A DNA stretch of 64,000 nt from Pseudomonas sp. RIT288 (GCF_000631985.1 NZ_JFYN01000012.1:496001-560000); one strand, 5' to 3'. Positions 16,973-26,124 are shown, counted from the stretch's first letter. Translations and numbers: made by a program. Notes: generated by a model not told the origin, from the letters alone.

Positions 16973-18661
16973 ATGCAACCTGATTTCTGGAATGACAAAC
17001 GCCCCGCCGGCGTACCACTGGATATCGACATGGGCGAGTTCAAGTCGGTGATCGAGGTGTTTGAGCGTTCCTGCAAGAAGTTCGCGGACCGTCCGGCCTT
17101 CAGCAATATGGGCGTGACCCTGACCTACGCTGAACTCGAGCGCTACAGCGCGGCGTTCGCCGGTTACCTGCAAGCCCACACCGATCTGGTGCCGGGGGAT
17201 CGCATCGCGGTGCAGATGCCCAACGTGCTGCAATATCCGATTGCCGTGTTCGGTGCCTTGCGCGCCGGGCTGATCGTGGTCAACACCAATCCGCTGTACA
17301 CCGCACGCGAAATGCGCCACCAGTTCAAGGACTCCGGTGCCCGCGCGCTGGTGTATCTGAACATGTTCGGCCAGAAGGTTCAGGAAGTGCTGCCGGACAC
17401 TGACATCCAATACCTGATCGAAGCGAAGATGGGCGACATGATGCCCACCGCCAAGGGCTGGCTGATCAACACCGTGGTCAGCAAAGTGAAGAAAATGGTC
17501 CCGGACTATTCGCTGCCGCAGGCGATTTCGTTCAAGAGTGCGTTGCGCCTGGGTCGCGGCCTGGGGATCAAGCCGCTGAAAGTCGGTCTCGACGACATCG
17601 CCGTGTTGCAATACACCGGCGGCACCACCGGCCTGGCCAAGGGCGCGATGCTGACCCACGGCAACCTCGTGGCCAACATGCAGCAGGTGCGCGCGTGTCT
17701 TGCACAATTGGGGCCGGACGGCCAGCCGCTGCTGCGCGAAGGGCAGGAGGTGATGGTGGCGCCGCTGCCGCTGTACCACATCTATGCCTTCACCGCGAAT
17801 TGCATGTGCATGATGGTTTCCGGCAACCACAACGTGCTGATCACCAATCCGCGCGACATCGCAGGCTTCATCAAAGAGCTGAAGAACTGGCGCTTCTCGG
17901 CGTTGCTCGGTCTGAACACGTTGTTCGTCGCGCTGATGGATCACCCGGACTTCAAGACCCTGGATTTCTCCAGCCTCAAGCTGACCAACTCCGGTGGTAC
18001 CGCGCTGGTCAAGGCCACCGCCGAGCGCTGGGAGCAGATCACCGGTTGCCGCATCACCGAGGGTTACGGCCTCACCGAAACTTCGCCGGTGGCCTGTACC
18101 AACCCGTATGGCGACCAGTCGCGTCTGGGCACGGTCGGGCTGCCGGTGCCGGGTACGCTGCTGAAAGTCATCGATGACGAGGGTGTCGAGCAGCCGATGG
18201 GCGAGCGCGGCGAGTTGTGCATCAAGGGCCCGCAGATCATGAAAGGCTACTGGCACAAACCCGAAGCCACCGCTGAAGTGCTGGATGCCGAGGGCTGGTT
18301 CAAGTCCGGTGATATCGCGGTGATCGACCCGGACGGCTTCGTGCGCATCGTCGATCGCAAGAAGGACATGATCATCGTCTCCGGTTTCAACGTGTACCCC
18401 AACGAGATCGAAGACGTGGTGATGGCCCACCCGAAAGTCGCCAACTGCGCGGTGATCGGCGTGCCGGACGAGCGTTCGGGGGAGGCGGTGAAGCTGTTTG
18501 TGGTGGCGCGGGAAACCGGGGTCAGCCTCGAAGAACTCAAGGCGTACTGCAAAGAGAATTTCACCGCTTACAAAGTGCCGAAACACATCGTGCTGCGTGA
18601 GTCGTTGCCGATGACACCGGTCGGCAAGATTCTGCGGCGGGAGTTGCGCGATATCGCGTAG
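16973..18661 (+). CDS. fadD2: Long-chain fatty acid-CoA ligase FadD2
   Basis: FadD2 activates fatty acids to acyl-CoA with ATP, at the inner face of the membrane. The 562 residues carry the AMP-binding P-loop YTGGTTGLAKGAMLTH (214-229), the GYGLTETSP block and the FACS-type GWFKSGDIAVIDPDGFVRIV and RKKDMIIVSGFNVYP motifs. The C-terminal acetylating/ligating lysine region is PVGKILRRELRD. It is the first of two tandem fadD paralogues and starts with an AGAGGA site. fadD1, about 350 bases downstream, has a separate promoter region. Confidence 0.94.
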   Translation: MQPDFWNDKRPAGVPLDIDMGEFKSVIEVFERSCKKFADRPAFSNMGVTLTYAELERYSAAFAGYLQAHTDLVPGDRIAVQMPNVLQYPIAVFGALRAGLIVVNTNPLYTAREMRHQFKDSGARALVYLNMFGQKVQEVLPDTDIQYLIEAKMGDMMPTAKGWLINTVVSKVKKMVPDYSLPQAISFKSALRLGRGLGIKPLKVGLDDIAVLQYTGGTTGLAKGAMLTHGNLVANMQQVRACLAQLGPDGQPLLREGQEVMVAPLPLYHIYAFTANCMCMMVSGNHNVLITNPRDIAGFIKELKNWRFSALLGLNTLFVALMDHPDFKTLDFSSLKLTNSGGTALVKATAERWEQITGCRITEGYGLTETSPVACTNPYGDQSRLGTVGLPVPGTLLKVIDDEGVEQPMGERGELCIKGPQIMKGYWHKPEATAEVLDAEGWFKSGDIAVIDPDGFVRIVDRKKDMIIVSGFNVYPNEIEDVVMAHPKVANCAVIGVPDERSGEAVKLFVVARETGVSLEELKAYCKENFTAYKVPKHIVLRESLPMTPVGKILRRELRDIA

Positions 18662-19011
18662 AAATACTGGAAGCGAAAAGATCGCAGCCTTCGGCAGCTC
18701 CTACATTGGAATTCATTCTCTGTAGGAGCTGCCGGAGGCTGCGATCTTTTGCTTTCAAGGCCCGGAAAACCGGGGCTTTCAGGGTGGTATAGGATTTTTG
18801 CTCTAAAATGACTGTTAGAAAGTCTTGAGTCATTAAAGTGACCATGGAGGCCGCTTTTGGCTCTAGTCGGCCCTCGGCAAAGCTGCTACTCTCGGCGCGC
18901 TTTGTGACTTCTCGGCCTGTAGAAAAGCCAGATTCACCAATACAAAACACACACCAATAATAATCGCATCAAATGCGGTGAAGAATTCGCGTTGCTGAGG
19001 AGTGGGCTTCC
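18662..19011. other. Intergenic region fadD2-fadD1
   Basis: 350 bases without a gene. The first part holds a family B repeat (18676-18750). The rest is comparatively AT-rich before fadD1 (AATAATAATCGCATCAAATG at 18957-18976) and probably carries the fadD1 promoter. I could not place a specific operator. Confidence 0.6.
18676..18750. repeat. Palindromic repeat family B (head-in copy)
   Basis: AAAAGATCGCAGCCTTCGGC and its complement flank a spacer with TTGGAATTCATT, after fadD2. Confidence 0.85.
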
Positions 19012-20709
19012 ATGATCGAAGACTTTTGGAAGGATAAATACCCGGCTGGAATTGCTGCCGACATCAATCCAGACGAGTACCCGAATATTCAGGCAGTGTT
19101 GAAGCAATCCTGCCAACGCTTCGCCAACAAGCCGGCTTTCAGCAACCTGGGCAAGACAATCACCTACGGTGAACTGTACGAATTGTCCGGTGCGTTTGCC
19201 GCGTATCTGCAACAGCATACCGACTTGCAGCCCGGTGATCGAATCGCCGTGCAACTGCCCAACGTTCTGCAGTATCCGGTCGCCGTCTTCGGTGCAATCC
19301 GCGCCGGGCTGATCGTGGTCAACACCAACCCGCTGTACACCGCGCGGGAAATGGAACACCAATTCAACGACTCCGGCGCCAAAGCGCTTGTCTGCCTGGC
19401 CAACATGGCGCATCTGGCGGAAGCCGTGGTGCCGAAGACCGGGGTCAAGCACGTCATCGTCACCGAAGTCGCCGACCTGCTGCCGCCGGTCAAGCGCCTG
19501 CTGATCAACAGCGTGATCAAGTACGTGAAGAAGATGGTGCCGGCCTATCACCTGCCCAAAGCCGTCAAGTTCAACGACGTGCTGAGCAAGGGCCAGGGCC
19601 AGCCGGTGGCCGAAGCCAATCCGCACAGCAGCGATGTCGCGGTGTTGCAATACACCGGTGGCACCACCGGCGTGGCCAAGGGCGCGATGCTCACCCATCG
19701 CAACCTCGTCGCCAACATGCTGCAGTGCAAGGCGCTGATGGGCTCCAACCTCAACGAAGGCTGCGAGATCCTGATCACCCCGCTGCCGCTGTACCACATC
19801 TATGCGTTCACCTTTCATTGCATGGCGATGATGCTGATCGGCAACCACAACATCCTGATCAGCAACCCGCGCGACCTGCCGGCGATGGTCAAGGAACTGT
19901 CGAAGTGGAAGTTCAGCGGTTTCGTTGGCCTCAACACGCTGTTCGTCGCGCTGTGCAACAACGAAGGTTTCCGCAAGCTGGATTTCTCCAACCTGAAAGT
20001 CACCCTGTCCGGCGGCATGGCCCTGCAACTGGCCGCGGCCGAGCGTTGGAAAGCGGTGACCGGTTGCTCGATCTGCGAGGGTTACGGCATGACCGAAACC
20101 AGCCCGGTGGCCACGGTCAACCCGATCCAGAACATCCAGATCGGCACCATCGGCATTCCGGTGCCGTCGACCCTGTGCAAAATCATCGACGATGCCGGTG
20201 TCGAGCAGCCCATGGGCGAAATCGGCGAGCTGTGCGTCAAGGGCCCACAAGTGATGAAGGGCTACTGGCAGCGTCAGGAAGCGACCGACGAGATCCTCGA
20301 CAGCGAAGGCTGGCTGAAGACCGGTGACATCGCGCTGATCCAGCCCGATGGCTACATGCGCATCGTCGATCGCAAGAAAGACATGATTCTGGTCTCCGGT
20401 TTCAACGTCTACCCGAACGAACTGGAAGACGTGCTGGCGACCTTGCCGGGCGTGTTGCAGTGCGCGGCCATCGGTGTGCCGGACGAGAAATCGGGCGAGG
20501 CGATCAAGATCTTCATCGTGGTCAAGCCGGGCGTGACCCTGACCAAGGAAACCGTGATGGAGCATATGCGCGCCAACGTTACCGGTTACAAGGTGCCGCG
20601 CTCGGTGGAATTCCGCGATGCGCTGCCGACCACCAACGTCGGCAAGATCCTGCGCCGCGAGTTGCGTGACGAAGAGCTGAAGAAGATCAAGGCCAAGTCC
20701 GCCGCCTAA
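19012..20709 (+). CDS. fadD1: Long-chain fatty acid-CoA ligase FadD1
   Basis: The second acyl-CoA ligase, 565 residues and close to FadD2 along its whole length, which points to an old tandem duplication. It has the P-loop YTGGTTGVAKGAMLTH (214-229), GYGMTETSP, GWLKTGDIALIQPDGYMRIV and RKKDMILVSGFNVYP motifs and ends in NVGKILRRELRDEELKK. A good GAGGAG-like site lies 10-12 bases before the ATG. In pseudomonads FadD1 usually prefers long chains and FadD2 shorter ones; that cannot be read from the sequence here. Confidence 0.95.
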   Translation: MIEDFWKDKYPAGIAADINPDEYPNIQAVLKQSCQRFANKPAFSNLGKTITYGELYELSGAFAAYLQQHTDLQPGDRIAVQLPNVLQYPVAVFGAIRAGLIVVNTNPLYTAREMEHQFNDSGAKALVCLANMAHLAEAVVPKTGVKHVIVTEVADLLPPVKRLLINSVIKYVKKMVPAYHLPKAVKFNDVLSKGQGQPVAEANPHSSDVAVLQYTGGTTGVAKGAMLTHRNLVANMLQCKALMGSNLNEGCEILITPLPLYHIYAFTFHCMAMMLIGNHNILISNPRDLPAMVKELSKWKFSGFVGLNTLFVALCNNEGFRKLDFSNLKVTLSGGMALQLAAAERWKAVTGCSICEGYGMTETSPVATVNPIQNIQIGTIGIPVPSTLCKIIDDAGVEQPMGEIGELCVKGPQVMKGYWQRQEATDEILDSEGWLKTGDIALIQPDGYMRIVDRKKDMILVSGFNVYPNELEDVLATLPGVLQCAAIGVPDEKSGEAIKIFIVVKPGVTLTKETVMEHMRANVTGYKVPRSVEFRDALPTTNVGKILRRELRDEELKKIKAKSAA

Positions 20710-20712
20710 AGC

Positions 20713-20740
20713 AAAAAGCCCCGCAAATGCGGGGCTTTTT
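20713..20740 (+). terminator. Intrinsic terminator after fadD1
   Basis: AAAAAGCCCCGC / GCGGGGCTTTTT, a perfect 12-bp stem with a 4-base loop, usable from either side. Confidence 0.95.
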
Positions 20741-20757
20741 GTTGGGTGACGAGATCC

Positions 20758-20876
20758 TGTGGTGAGGGGATTCATCCCCGATCGGCAGCGTAGCTGCCGC
20801 CAGTTGTTTGAGCGCAAGGATCTGGGGGGCGCTTCGCACCCCATCGGGGATAAATCCCCTCGCTACAAGGGCATCG
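20758..20876. repeat. Palindromic repeat family C
   Basis: TGAGGGGATTCATCCCCGAT at the left matches, in inverted form, ATCGGGGATAAATCCCCTCG at the right, around a longer middle. A second copy is at 57703-57795. Confidence 0.85.
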
Positions 20877-20880
20877 CGGG

Positions 20881-21258
20881 TTACTGGCGGAACGGCGCGA
20901 AATTCACGTTGGTTCCCGCCGGACGCATGTCCTGCAGATACGAATCCTTGTCCGCACTCAATTCCAGGCTCAGCGCCGCCTTGCGCTTGCCTTCGTTGCG
21001 AATCACCAGGCCTTCGAGCTTTTCCCGCAGGAACACTGTCGGCACTTTCAGGTGCAGCAGTTCGTCGGTGGCCGGGGTGTGCATCAGCAGGTGAATCCAC
21101 TCGTATTGCCCGACGGCCAGGCGCGTCACCGGCAGGTCGAACCACCAGATGTTGCGGTTGCGGTTCAATTCGGCGAAGTGGCAGTTGTTGGTGCCGAGCA
21201 CAGCGCCGCCCAGTTCCTGGTTGCGACGGGCAATGGCCTGCTTTTTATCGAGTTTCAT
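20881..21258 (-). CDS. Conserved hypothetical protein
   Basis: 125 residues, no signal peptide or membrane segment. I do not recognise a named domain. It opens with a basic stretch (MKLDKKQAIARRNQ) and has a middle rich in aromatic residues (NIWWFDLPVTRLAVGQYEWI). It ends next to a family C repeat. I place the start at the ATG 21258; a longer reading to 21678 has no start signal and passes through the CsbD region on the other strand. Function unknown. Confidence 0.6.
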   Translation of the reverse strand: MKLDKKQAIARRNQELGGAVLGTNNCHFAELNRNRNIWWFDLPVTRLAVGQYEWIHLLMHTPATDELLHLKVPTVFLREKLEGLVIRNEGKRKAALSLELSADKDSYLQDMRPAGTNVNFAPFRQ

Positions 21259-21454
21259 AACATTCCTGCGGGATCTGATCGTTGGCGCACCGCGCCCATA
21301 GCTGCGCATTCTCGGGGCTTGTTGGGCAAACATAAAGCCCAACCTGCATTGCACGACGAAATGAAGGGCAAAAATAAATGAAACTCGTGACAAACCCGCC
21401 CGGTCAATCATTACGTACTGACTTTTCCCCTTCAATGCACCAAGGAGAAACACC

Positions 21455-21646
21455 ATGAGTAGCACTGGCGATAAAGTAAAAGGCATGGCCAACGAAGCCG
21501 TCGGCAACGTCAAGCAAGGCGTCGGCAAAGCAACCGACAACACCAAGCTGCAAGCCGAAGGCAAACTGCAAGAGAAGAAAGGCGAAGCCCAGCAAGCTGT
21601 CGGCAAAGCCAAAGACGCCATCAAGAAAGGTGTCGACAAGGCGTAA
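21455..21646 (+). CDS. CsbD family stress protein
   Basis: A 63-residue hydrophilic protein made of repeated lysine/alanine helical turns (KVKGMANEAVGNVKQGVGKA). CsbD-like proteins are small stress-induced proteins without enzymatic motifs, controlled by general stress sigma factors. AAGGAG lies at a normal distance before the ATG. About 110 bases upstream is an inverted repeat GTTGGGC-N9-GCCCAAC (21321-21343). An intrinsic terminator follows, so it is a single-gene unit. Confidence 0.9.
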   Translation: MSSTGDKVKGMANEAVGNVKQGVGKATDNTKLQAEGKLQEKKGEAQQAVGKAKDAIKKGVDKA

Positions 21647-21669
21647 TCCGGCCTTGAACGAAACACACG

Positions 21670-21696
21670 AACGGCCATCCAAGGATGGCCGTTTTT
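21670..21696 (+). terminator. Intrinsic terminator after the CsbD gene
   Basis: AACGGCCATCC / GGATGGCCGTT, an 11-bp perfect stem with an AA loop, followed by T residues. Confidence 0.93.
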
Positions 21697-21809
21697 GTGT
21701 CAAAACCCGACAGCCATCCACGAAGGTCGCCAAGTAGGCTACCGTGATGTAAAAAACGGCCCCTGAGTCGCCACGACTTCAACCTGTAATGCGGCGAAAG
21801 GAGACGCGA

Positions 21810-22766
21810 ATGATTTTTCCAGACATGAAAGGTCTGCCACTGCACCGGGTGATGGTGCGCACGGTCACTGAATTCGTCGACGACGAGATGTCGACCTATG
21901 CCTCGGCACTGGCCTACCAGATGCTGTTCTCGCTGTTCCCGTTCATTCTGTTCCTGATTGCGCTGATCGGTTTCCTGCACCTGCCGGACTTCTTCAGCTG
22001 GCTGCGCCTGCAGTCGGAACTGGTGCTGCCGCCACAGGCGCTGGAACAGGTCAACCCGGTGATTGATCAGTTGCAGCAGTCCAAGGGCGGCTTGCTTTCG
22101 GTCGGTATCGTCATCGCCCTGTACACCGCGTCTGCCGGTGTGCGGCTGATGATGAGTGCGATGAACGCCGCTTACGACGTGGTCGAGGGCCGGCCGATCT
22201 GGAAGCGTTTTCCGCTGTCGGTGTTCTACACCGTCGGCATTGCCGGCATGTTGCTGGTGGCGGCCGCACTGATGGTACTCGGGCCGCAAGTGATGGGCTG
22301 GATTGCCGCGCAGGTGGGGCTGGAGGACTTCATCGTCACGGTCTGGACGATTGCGCGCTGGCCGGTGATCGTGTTTCTGATGATGGTCGCCGTGGCATTG
22401 ATCTATTACGTGATGCCCGACGTCAAACAGGAATTCCGTTTCATCACCCCGGGCTCGGTGCTGGCGGTGGTGGTGTGGATCATCGCCTCATTGGGGTTCG
22501 CGTTTTACGTCAAGACGTTCGCCAACTACAACGCGATGTATGGCAGCATCGGGGCGATCATCGTGCTGTTGCTGTATTTCTACATTTCGTCGGCGGTGCT
22601 GCTGCTCGGCGCGGAGATGAATGCGGTGATCGAACACATGTCCAGCGAGGGCAAGGACGAGGGCGAGAAAGTCCCCGGTGAACTCGATGAACATCCCAAA
22701 CAACATGTCTCGGGCCTGGGGCGTGACCACTCGCTCAAGCCGGACACTGACGAAGCCCGACCATGA
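21810..22766 (+). CDS. YihY/virulence factor BrkB family membrane protein
   Basis: A 318-residue inner-membrane protein of the YihY/BrkB family, whose members were once annotated as RNase BN. It has about six hydrophobic segments, starting at [20 protein letters not shown]. The C-terminal tail is charged and cytoplasmic ([15 protein letters not shown]). I prefer ATG 21810 because AAAGGAG lies seven bases before it; an in-frame ATG at 21789 has no such site. Its stop overlaps the start of the peptide deformylase gene by four bases (ATGA), so the two are coupled. Transport function is unproven. Confidence 0.88.
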   Translation: MIFPDMKGLPLHRVMVRTVTEFVDDEMSTYASALAYQMLFSLFPFILFLIALIGFLHLPDFFSWLRLQSELVLPPQALEQVNPVIDQLQQSKGGLLSVGIVIALYTASAGVRLMMSAMNAAYDVVEGRPIWKRFPLSVFYTVGIAGMLLVAAALMVLGPQVMGWIAAQVGLEDFIVTVWTIARWPVIVFLMMVAVALIYYVMPDVKQEFRFITPGSVLAVVVWIIASLGFAFYVKTFANYNAMYGSIGAIIVLLLYFYISSAVLLLGAEMNAVIEHMSSEGKDEGEKVPGELDEHPKQHVSGLGRDHSLKPDTDEARP

Positions 22767-23302
22767 TTCGTGAAATCCTCAAAATGGGCGACGAACGCCT
22801 GCTGCGCATCGCTCCGCCGGTGCCACCGGAGATGTTCGACAGCCCCGAACTGTGGCAACTGATCGATGACATGTTCCAGACCATGGAAAGTGTCGGTGGC
22901 GTTGGCCTAGCCGCGCCGCAGATCGGCGTCGACCTGCAACTGGTGATCTTCGGTTTCGAGCACAGCGAACGTTACCCGGACGCCGAGGCAGTGCCGCAGA
23001 CGATCCTGATCAATCCGCTGATTACGCCGTTGAGTCCGCTGACGGAAGAGGGCTTTGAGGGCTGCCTGTCGGTGCCCGGCCTGCGCGGTGCGGTGGACCG
23101 GTTTCAGCAGATTCGCTACGAAGGCTTTGATCCCAAGGGCGAGCCGATCGTGCGCGTGGCGTCCGGCTTTCATGCGCGGGTGGTTCAGCACGAGTGTGAT
23201 CATCTGATCGGCCGCTTGTATCCGTCGCGGATTACCGATTTCAGCAAGTTCGGTTTTACCGAAGTGATGTTCCCGGATCTCGATCCGACAATTGACGATT
23301 GA
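22763..23302 (+). CDS. def: Peptide deformylase
   Basis: Removes the formyl group from nascent proteins. The 179-residue enzyme has the three family motifs: [10 protein letters not shown] (46-55), EGCLS (99-103) and QHECDHLIG (142-150), giving metal ligands Cys101, His143 and His147 and catalytic Glu144. It is probably a second deformylase, because the usual pseudomonad def lies beside fmt, and no fmt is nearby. It overlaps the YihY gene by ATGA. Confidence 0.94.
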   Translation: MIREILKMGDERLLRIAPPVPPEMFDSPELWQLIDDMFQTMESVGGVGLAAPQIGVDLQLVIFGFEHSERYPDAEAVPQTILINPLITPLSPLTEEGFEGCLSVPGLRGAVDRFQQIRYEGFDPKGEPIVRVASGFHARVVQHECDHLIGRLYPSRITDFSKFGFTEVMFPDLDPTIDD

Positions 23303-23327
23303 TCCTGAGCCTACCTTCACTGTCCAG

Positions 23328-23416
23328 TGTGGGAGCGAGCCTGCTCGCGAATGCGCTCGATCAGCGATCAATTTGGTGACTGACACACCGTTTTCGCGAG
23401 CAGGCTCGCTCCCACA
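23328..23416. repeat. REPIN (family A)
   Basis: TGTGGGAGCGAGCCTGCTCG and its complement in head-out order, with an inner TGACTGACACACC, between the convergent def and GNAT genes. Confidence 0.9.
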
Positions 23417-23431
23417 AGGGTATCTGTGATC

Positions 23432-23851
23432 TTAGATTGAATGCGGTGTCAGCCCCATCGCAATCATCGGCTTGCTCCGCGCATACCGGCTCAACCGTTC
23501 GGCCAGCGCGTAGGGCAGGGCAGGGTCGAAGCTGAAACCACGCCGCTCGTAAAACCCGCGCAAATCCGGATGGCAGAACAGCCACACCGGCTCCTGCAGA
23601 TCCTTCACCGCTGCCGCGATCAACTGCCCGGCAATCCCTTGCTCACGGCAACCCGGATCGACAAACAACCCGGTCAACCAGTACCCGCCCGCCACCGGCC
23701 GCAAGCACAGCGCGGCGACGATGTCCTCACGCCGCGCCACCCACAACTGCGCATCGCGCACTGCCTTCATCGACGATTGGTGGCGGCGGTAAAACTTGTT
23801 CATCAACGGCCACAAAGGCTCGTCGAGCAGGACGTATCGGGTATCGGGCAT
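23432..23851 (-). CDS. GNAT family N-acetyltransferase
   Basis: A 139-residue acetyltransferase with the acetyl-CoA pyrophosphate loop region GLFVDPGCREQGIAGQLI and the flanking strands of the GNAT fold. The end DLRGFYERRGFSFDPALPYA is the usual C-terminal pair of the family. The substrate cannot be told. It is a stand-alone gene bounded by the REPIN and by the start of the Lys-rich small gene on the other strand. Confidence 0.85.
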   Translation of the reverse strand: MPDTRYVLLDEPLWPLMNKFYRRHQSSMKAVRDAQLWVARREDIVAALCLRPVAGGYWLTGLFVDPGCREQGIAGQLIAAAVKDLQEPVWLFCHPDLRGFYERRGFSFDPALPYALAERLSRYARSKPMIAMGLTPHSI

Positions 23852-23952
23852 GGGATCGGACTGGCGGCGGGCAAAGCGCCGATTATAAAAGAACGCGCGA
23901 CGCGCGATAGGTGTATACCTGAGCCTACATCCCTGTGAGTGGAGTACGCATC

Positions 23953-24063
23953 ATGTCCAAAGGTATGGATTCAAAGAAAGCCGCGAAGAAAAAACCGGCC
24001 AAGACGGCGATTGAAAAGCGTGCAGAGAAGAAAGCCAAGAAGGTCGATATTTTCGGTCATTGA
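23953..24063 (+). CDS. 36-residue lysine-rich small protein
   Basis: A small frame, MSKGMDSKKAAKKK to the end KVDIFGH, with 12 lysines in 36 residues and alternating K/A helical pattern (AIEKRAEKKAKKV). A GGAG sequence lies about 10 bases before the ATG and a stem-loop with T residues follows at 24074. The composition is typical of small nucleic-acid-binding or ribosome-associated proteins, but I know no function. Codon use is biased to AAG/AAA, and the frame is too short for ordinary gene callers. Confidence 0.6.
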   Translation: MSKGMDSKKAAKKKPAKTAIEKRAEKKAKKVDIFGH

Positions 24064-24073
24064 TCACGTCCTT

Positions 24074-24101
24074 CGGGAGCCCGTCCCCCGGGCCCCCGTT
24101 T
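24074..24101 (+). terminator. Probable terminator after the Lys-rich small gene
   Basis: CGGGAGCCCG / CGGGCCCCCG stem with one mismatch and a five-base loop, followed by TTT. Confidence 0.6.
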
Positions 24102-24175
24102 CAGTGCAAAAATAATCTGCAAGATCGCTCGGCTTCGTTGCACAGAAGGGGAAGACTCCCGTTCCGAGCCACGCC

Positions 24176-25117
24176 ATGCCGAATTACTTCGACGCCGACC
24201 ATCGCCAGCAGATCGAAACCCTGCGCCAGCGCTTCACCGCCCGCACCGAGTGGCCGACGTGGCTGCTGCTGATCGGCGTGTATGGCGGCTGGTTCGCAAT
24301 CATCCTCAACAGTCAGTGGCTCGGTCGCGGCTTGAGCACAATGCTGCTGATTCCGCTGCTGGTGCTGTGGCTGTCGGTGCAACATGAAATGCTGCATGGG
24401 CATCCGACCCGCTCGGTGCTTTTCAATAAAATCCTCGGCTACGCACCTTTTGCGGTGTGGTACCCGTACACGCTCTACCGAGACAGCCATCTGTTGCATC
24501 ACCGCGATGAACACCTGACCGTGCCCGGCATCGATCCGGAAAGCCGTTATCTGACGGCGGTGCGTTGGCAGGGCAGTTCTTTGTTCGAACGCAGCCTGCA
24601 CTGGCTGAACAAAACCGTGGTCGGGCGTTTTGCGATTGGTGCGCCGCTGGGACTACTGTCGTTGGCCGCGGAAGAACTGCAACGCCTGAAAAACCGCGAG
24701 CCTCAGGCCTGGTTGATGTGGTTGACCCACGGTGCGTTCACCGTGTTGATGCTGTGGTTTATCGCGCGCTTCAGCGTGCTGCCGGTCTGGCATTACCTGC
24801 TGCTGATCAGTGTGCCGGCACTGTCGATCGCGATGATCCGCTCCTACTATGAACACCGCCCGCACGCTCAACCGGAGCAGCGCACCGTGCTCAACGAGGC
24901 CGGCTGGCCGTGGCGCTGGCTGTTTCTGAACCTGAATTTTCATCTGGTGCATCATGATCTGCCGGGGCTGGCGTGGTACGACTTGCCGGTGGCCTATCGC
25001 ATGCGCCGCGAGCAATGGCTGGCGCGCAGTGGCGGGTTTCTGGTGCAGGGTTATGGCCAGTTGTGGCGCCAGCACGGTTTGAAGCCGATCGACAGTCCGC
25101 AGCATCCTTTCCACTAA
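24176..25117 (+). CDS. Membrane fatty acid desaturase family protein
   Basis: A 313-residue di-iron membrane protein. The three histidine boxes are in place: HEMLHGH (70-76), HLLHHRDEH (105-113) and HLVHH (256-260). Hydrophobic segments occur at about 27-45, 55-68, 185-200 and 206-220. The family includes acyl-lipid desaturases and related hydroxylases; the exact substrate is unclear. The start at 24176 has a weak ribosome site, so a slightly different start is possible. It ends before a REPIN. Confidence 0.85.
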   Translation: MPNYFDADHRQQIETLRQRFTARTEWPTWLLLIGVYGGWFAIILNSQWLGRGLSTMLLIPLLVLWLSVQHEMLHGHPTRSVLFNKILGYAPFAVWYPYTLYRDSHLLHHRDEHLTVPGIDPESRYLTAVRWQGSSLFERSLHWLNKTVVGRFAIGAPLGLLSLAAEELQRLKNREPQAWLMWLTHGAFTVLMLWFIARFSVLPVWHYLLLISVPALSIAMIRSYYEHRPHAQPEQRTVLNEAGWPWRWLFLNLNFHLVHHDLPGLAWYDLPVAYRMRREQWLARSGGFLVQGYGQLWRQHGLKPIDSPQHPFH

Positions 25118-25137
25118 TCTCAAAAACACCATAAACC

Positions 25138-25228
25138 CTGTAGGCCTTCGCCTGCTCGCGATAGCAGTGTGTCAATCAACGAAAAGCTTACTGACACACC
25201 GCTATCGCGAGCAGGTGAAGGCCTACAG
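25138..25228. repeat. REPIN (family A, variant head)
   Basis: CTGTAGGCCTTCGCCTGCTC and its complement flank an inner GTGTCAATC/ACTGACACACC. The head reads GTAGGCCTTCG, not GTAGGAGTGAG, and both arms carry the change. Confidence 0.85.
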
Positions 25229-25257
25229 TGGAAATTTGTTGTCCGGGAAGAATGTGT

Positions 25258-26049
25258 ATGACCCAACACCTCACCGAACTGCTGATGTACACCGCCCCCG
25301 AGCCCATCCGCGCGGCCAACGAACGCTGGATTTCACGCATCCTCGAACACCTCGGCCACTCCCGCCTGAACGCCGCCAGCCTGTCGCTCCCCGAGCTTTG
25401 GTTGTCGCCGGATCTGCTGCTGACCCAGACGTGTGGCTATCCGCTGATGACCTCGCTGCGCGATCAGGTGCGGGTCGTCGGGCGTCCACGTTACGAACTG
25501 CCCGACGCCACTGCCGGCAATCACTGCAGCCTGATCCTCAGCCGCGCCGACGATGCGCGCAAAACCCTGGCGGACTTTCGCGGCAGCCGTGGGGTGATCA
25601 ACAGCGAAGATTCCAACAGCGGCATGAACCTGTTGCGCCAGCGTCTGGCGCCATTGCACCGCAACGGGCAGTTCTTCGCCACGGTCGGCCTCAGTGGGGC
25701 GCACCGCGAAAGTCTGCGCTGGCTGCGTGAAGAGCGCGCCGATCTGGCGGCGATCGACAGCGTGACCTATGCCTGCCTCGCTCAGCATGCGCCTGAGGAA
25801 GTCAGTGGATTGCGGGTGGTGGCGCGCAGTGCGTTGAGCCCGACGTTGCCATTTATTACTGTCGCTACTGCCACTGATGAGCAGATCGAACAGTTGCGCC
25901 GGGTGATGAATCAGGCGTTGCGTGAACTGCCTGATGTGGCGCAGATCCTCGGCTTGCCTGAAGTGCTGCCCGCCAGCGAAAGCGATTATCAGATCTTGCT
26001 CGAATATCAGCGTGAGGCTGAAGAGTTGGACTACGGCCGCTTGCGTTGA
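25258..26049 (+). CDS. PhnD/SsuA-like substrate-binding protein without signal peptide
   Basis: A 263-residue protein of the phosphonate/phosphite binding-protein type: YPLMTSLRDQVRVVGRPRYE, then RGVINSEDSNSGMNLLRQRL and LAAIDSVTYACLAQHAP match the ligand-gripping lobes of PhnD-like proteins. I see no export signal: the N-terminus MTQHLTELLMYTAPEPI has no charged-hydrophobic pattern. No permease or ATPase gene is adjacent. The start at 25258 has GGGAAG upstream; the reading could begin earlier but that would still lack a signal. Its role is unknown; it may bind a ligand in the cytoplasm. Confidence 0.78.
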   Translation: MTQHLTELLMYTAPEPIRAANERWISRILEHLGHSRLNAASLSLPELWLSPDLLLTQTCGYPLMTSLRDQVRVVGRPRYELPDATAGNHCSLILSRADDARKTLADFRGSRGVINSEDSNSGMNLLRQRLAPLHRNGQFFATVGLSGAHRESLRWLREERADLAAIDSVTYACLAQHAPEEVSGLRVVARSALSPTLPFITVATATDEQIEQLRRVMNQALRELPDVAQILGLPEVLPASESDYQILLEYQREAEELDYGRLR

Positions 26050-26124
26050 AAGAACGCAGCCTGTGGCAGTTCCTACATTGGAATGCGGTCAACCTGTAGG
26101 AGCTGCCGCAGGCTGCGATCTTGT
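26050..26124. repeat. Palindromic repeat family B (head-in, degenerate left arm)
   Basis: Starts directly at the stop of the previous gene. The left arm has lost GATC, the right arm is intact, and the spacer has TTGGAATGCGG. Confidence 0.75.

Noticed and set aside
16853..18586. Minus-strand frame of 577 codons opposite fadD2
   Set aside because: Same cause; the translation is His/Arg/Gln-rich without any domain, and the plus strand carries full ligase motifs.
18934..20844. Minus-strand frame of 636 codons opposite fadD1
   Set aside because: Shadow frame; fadD1 has all motifs on the plus strand.
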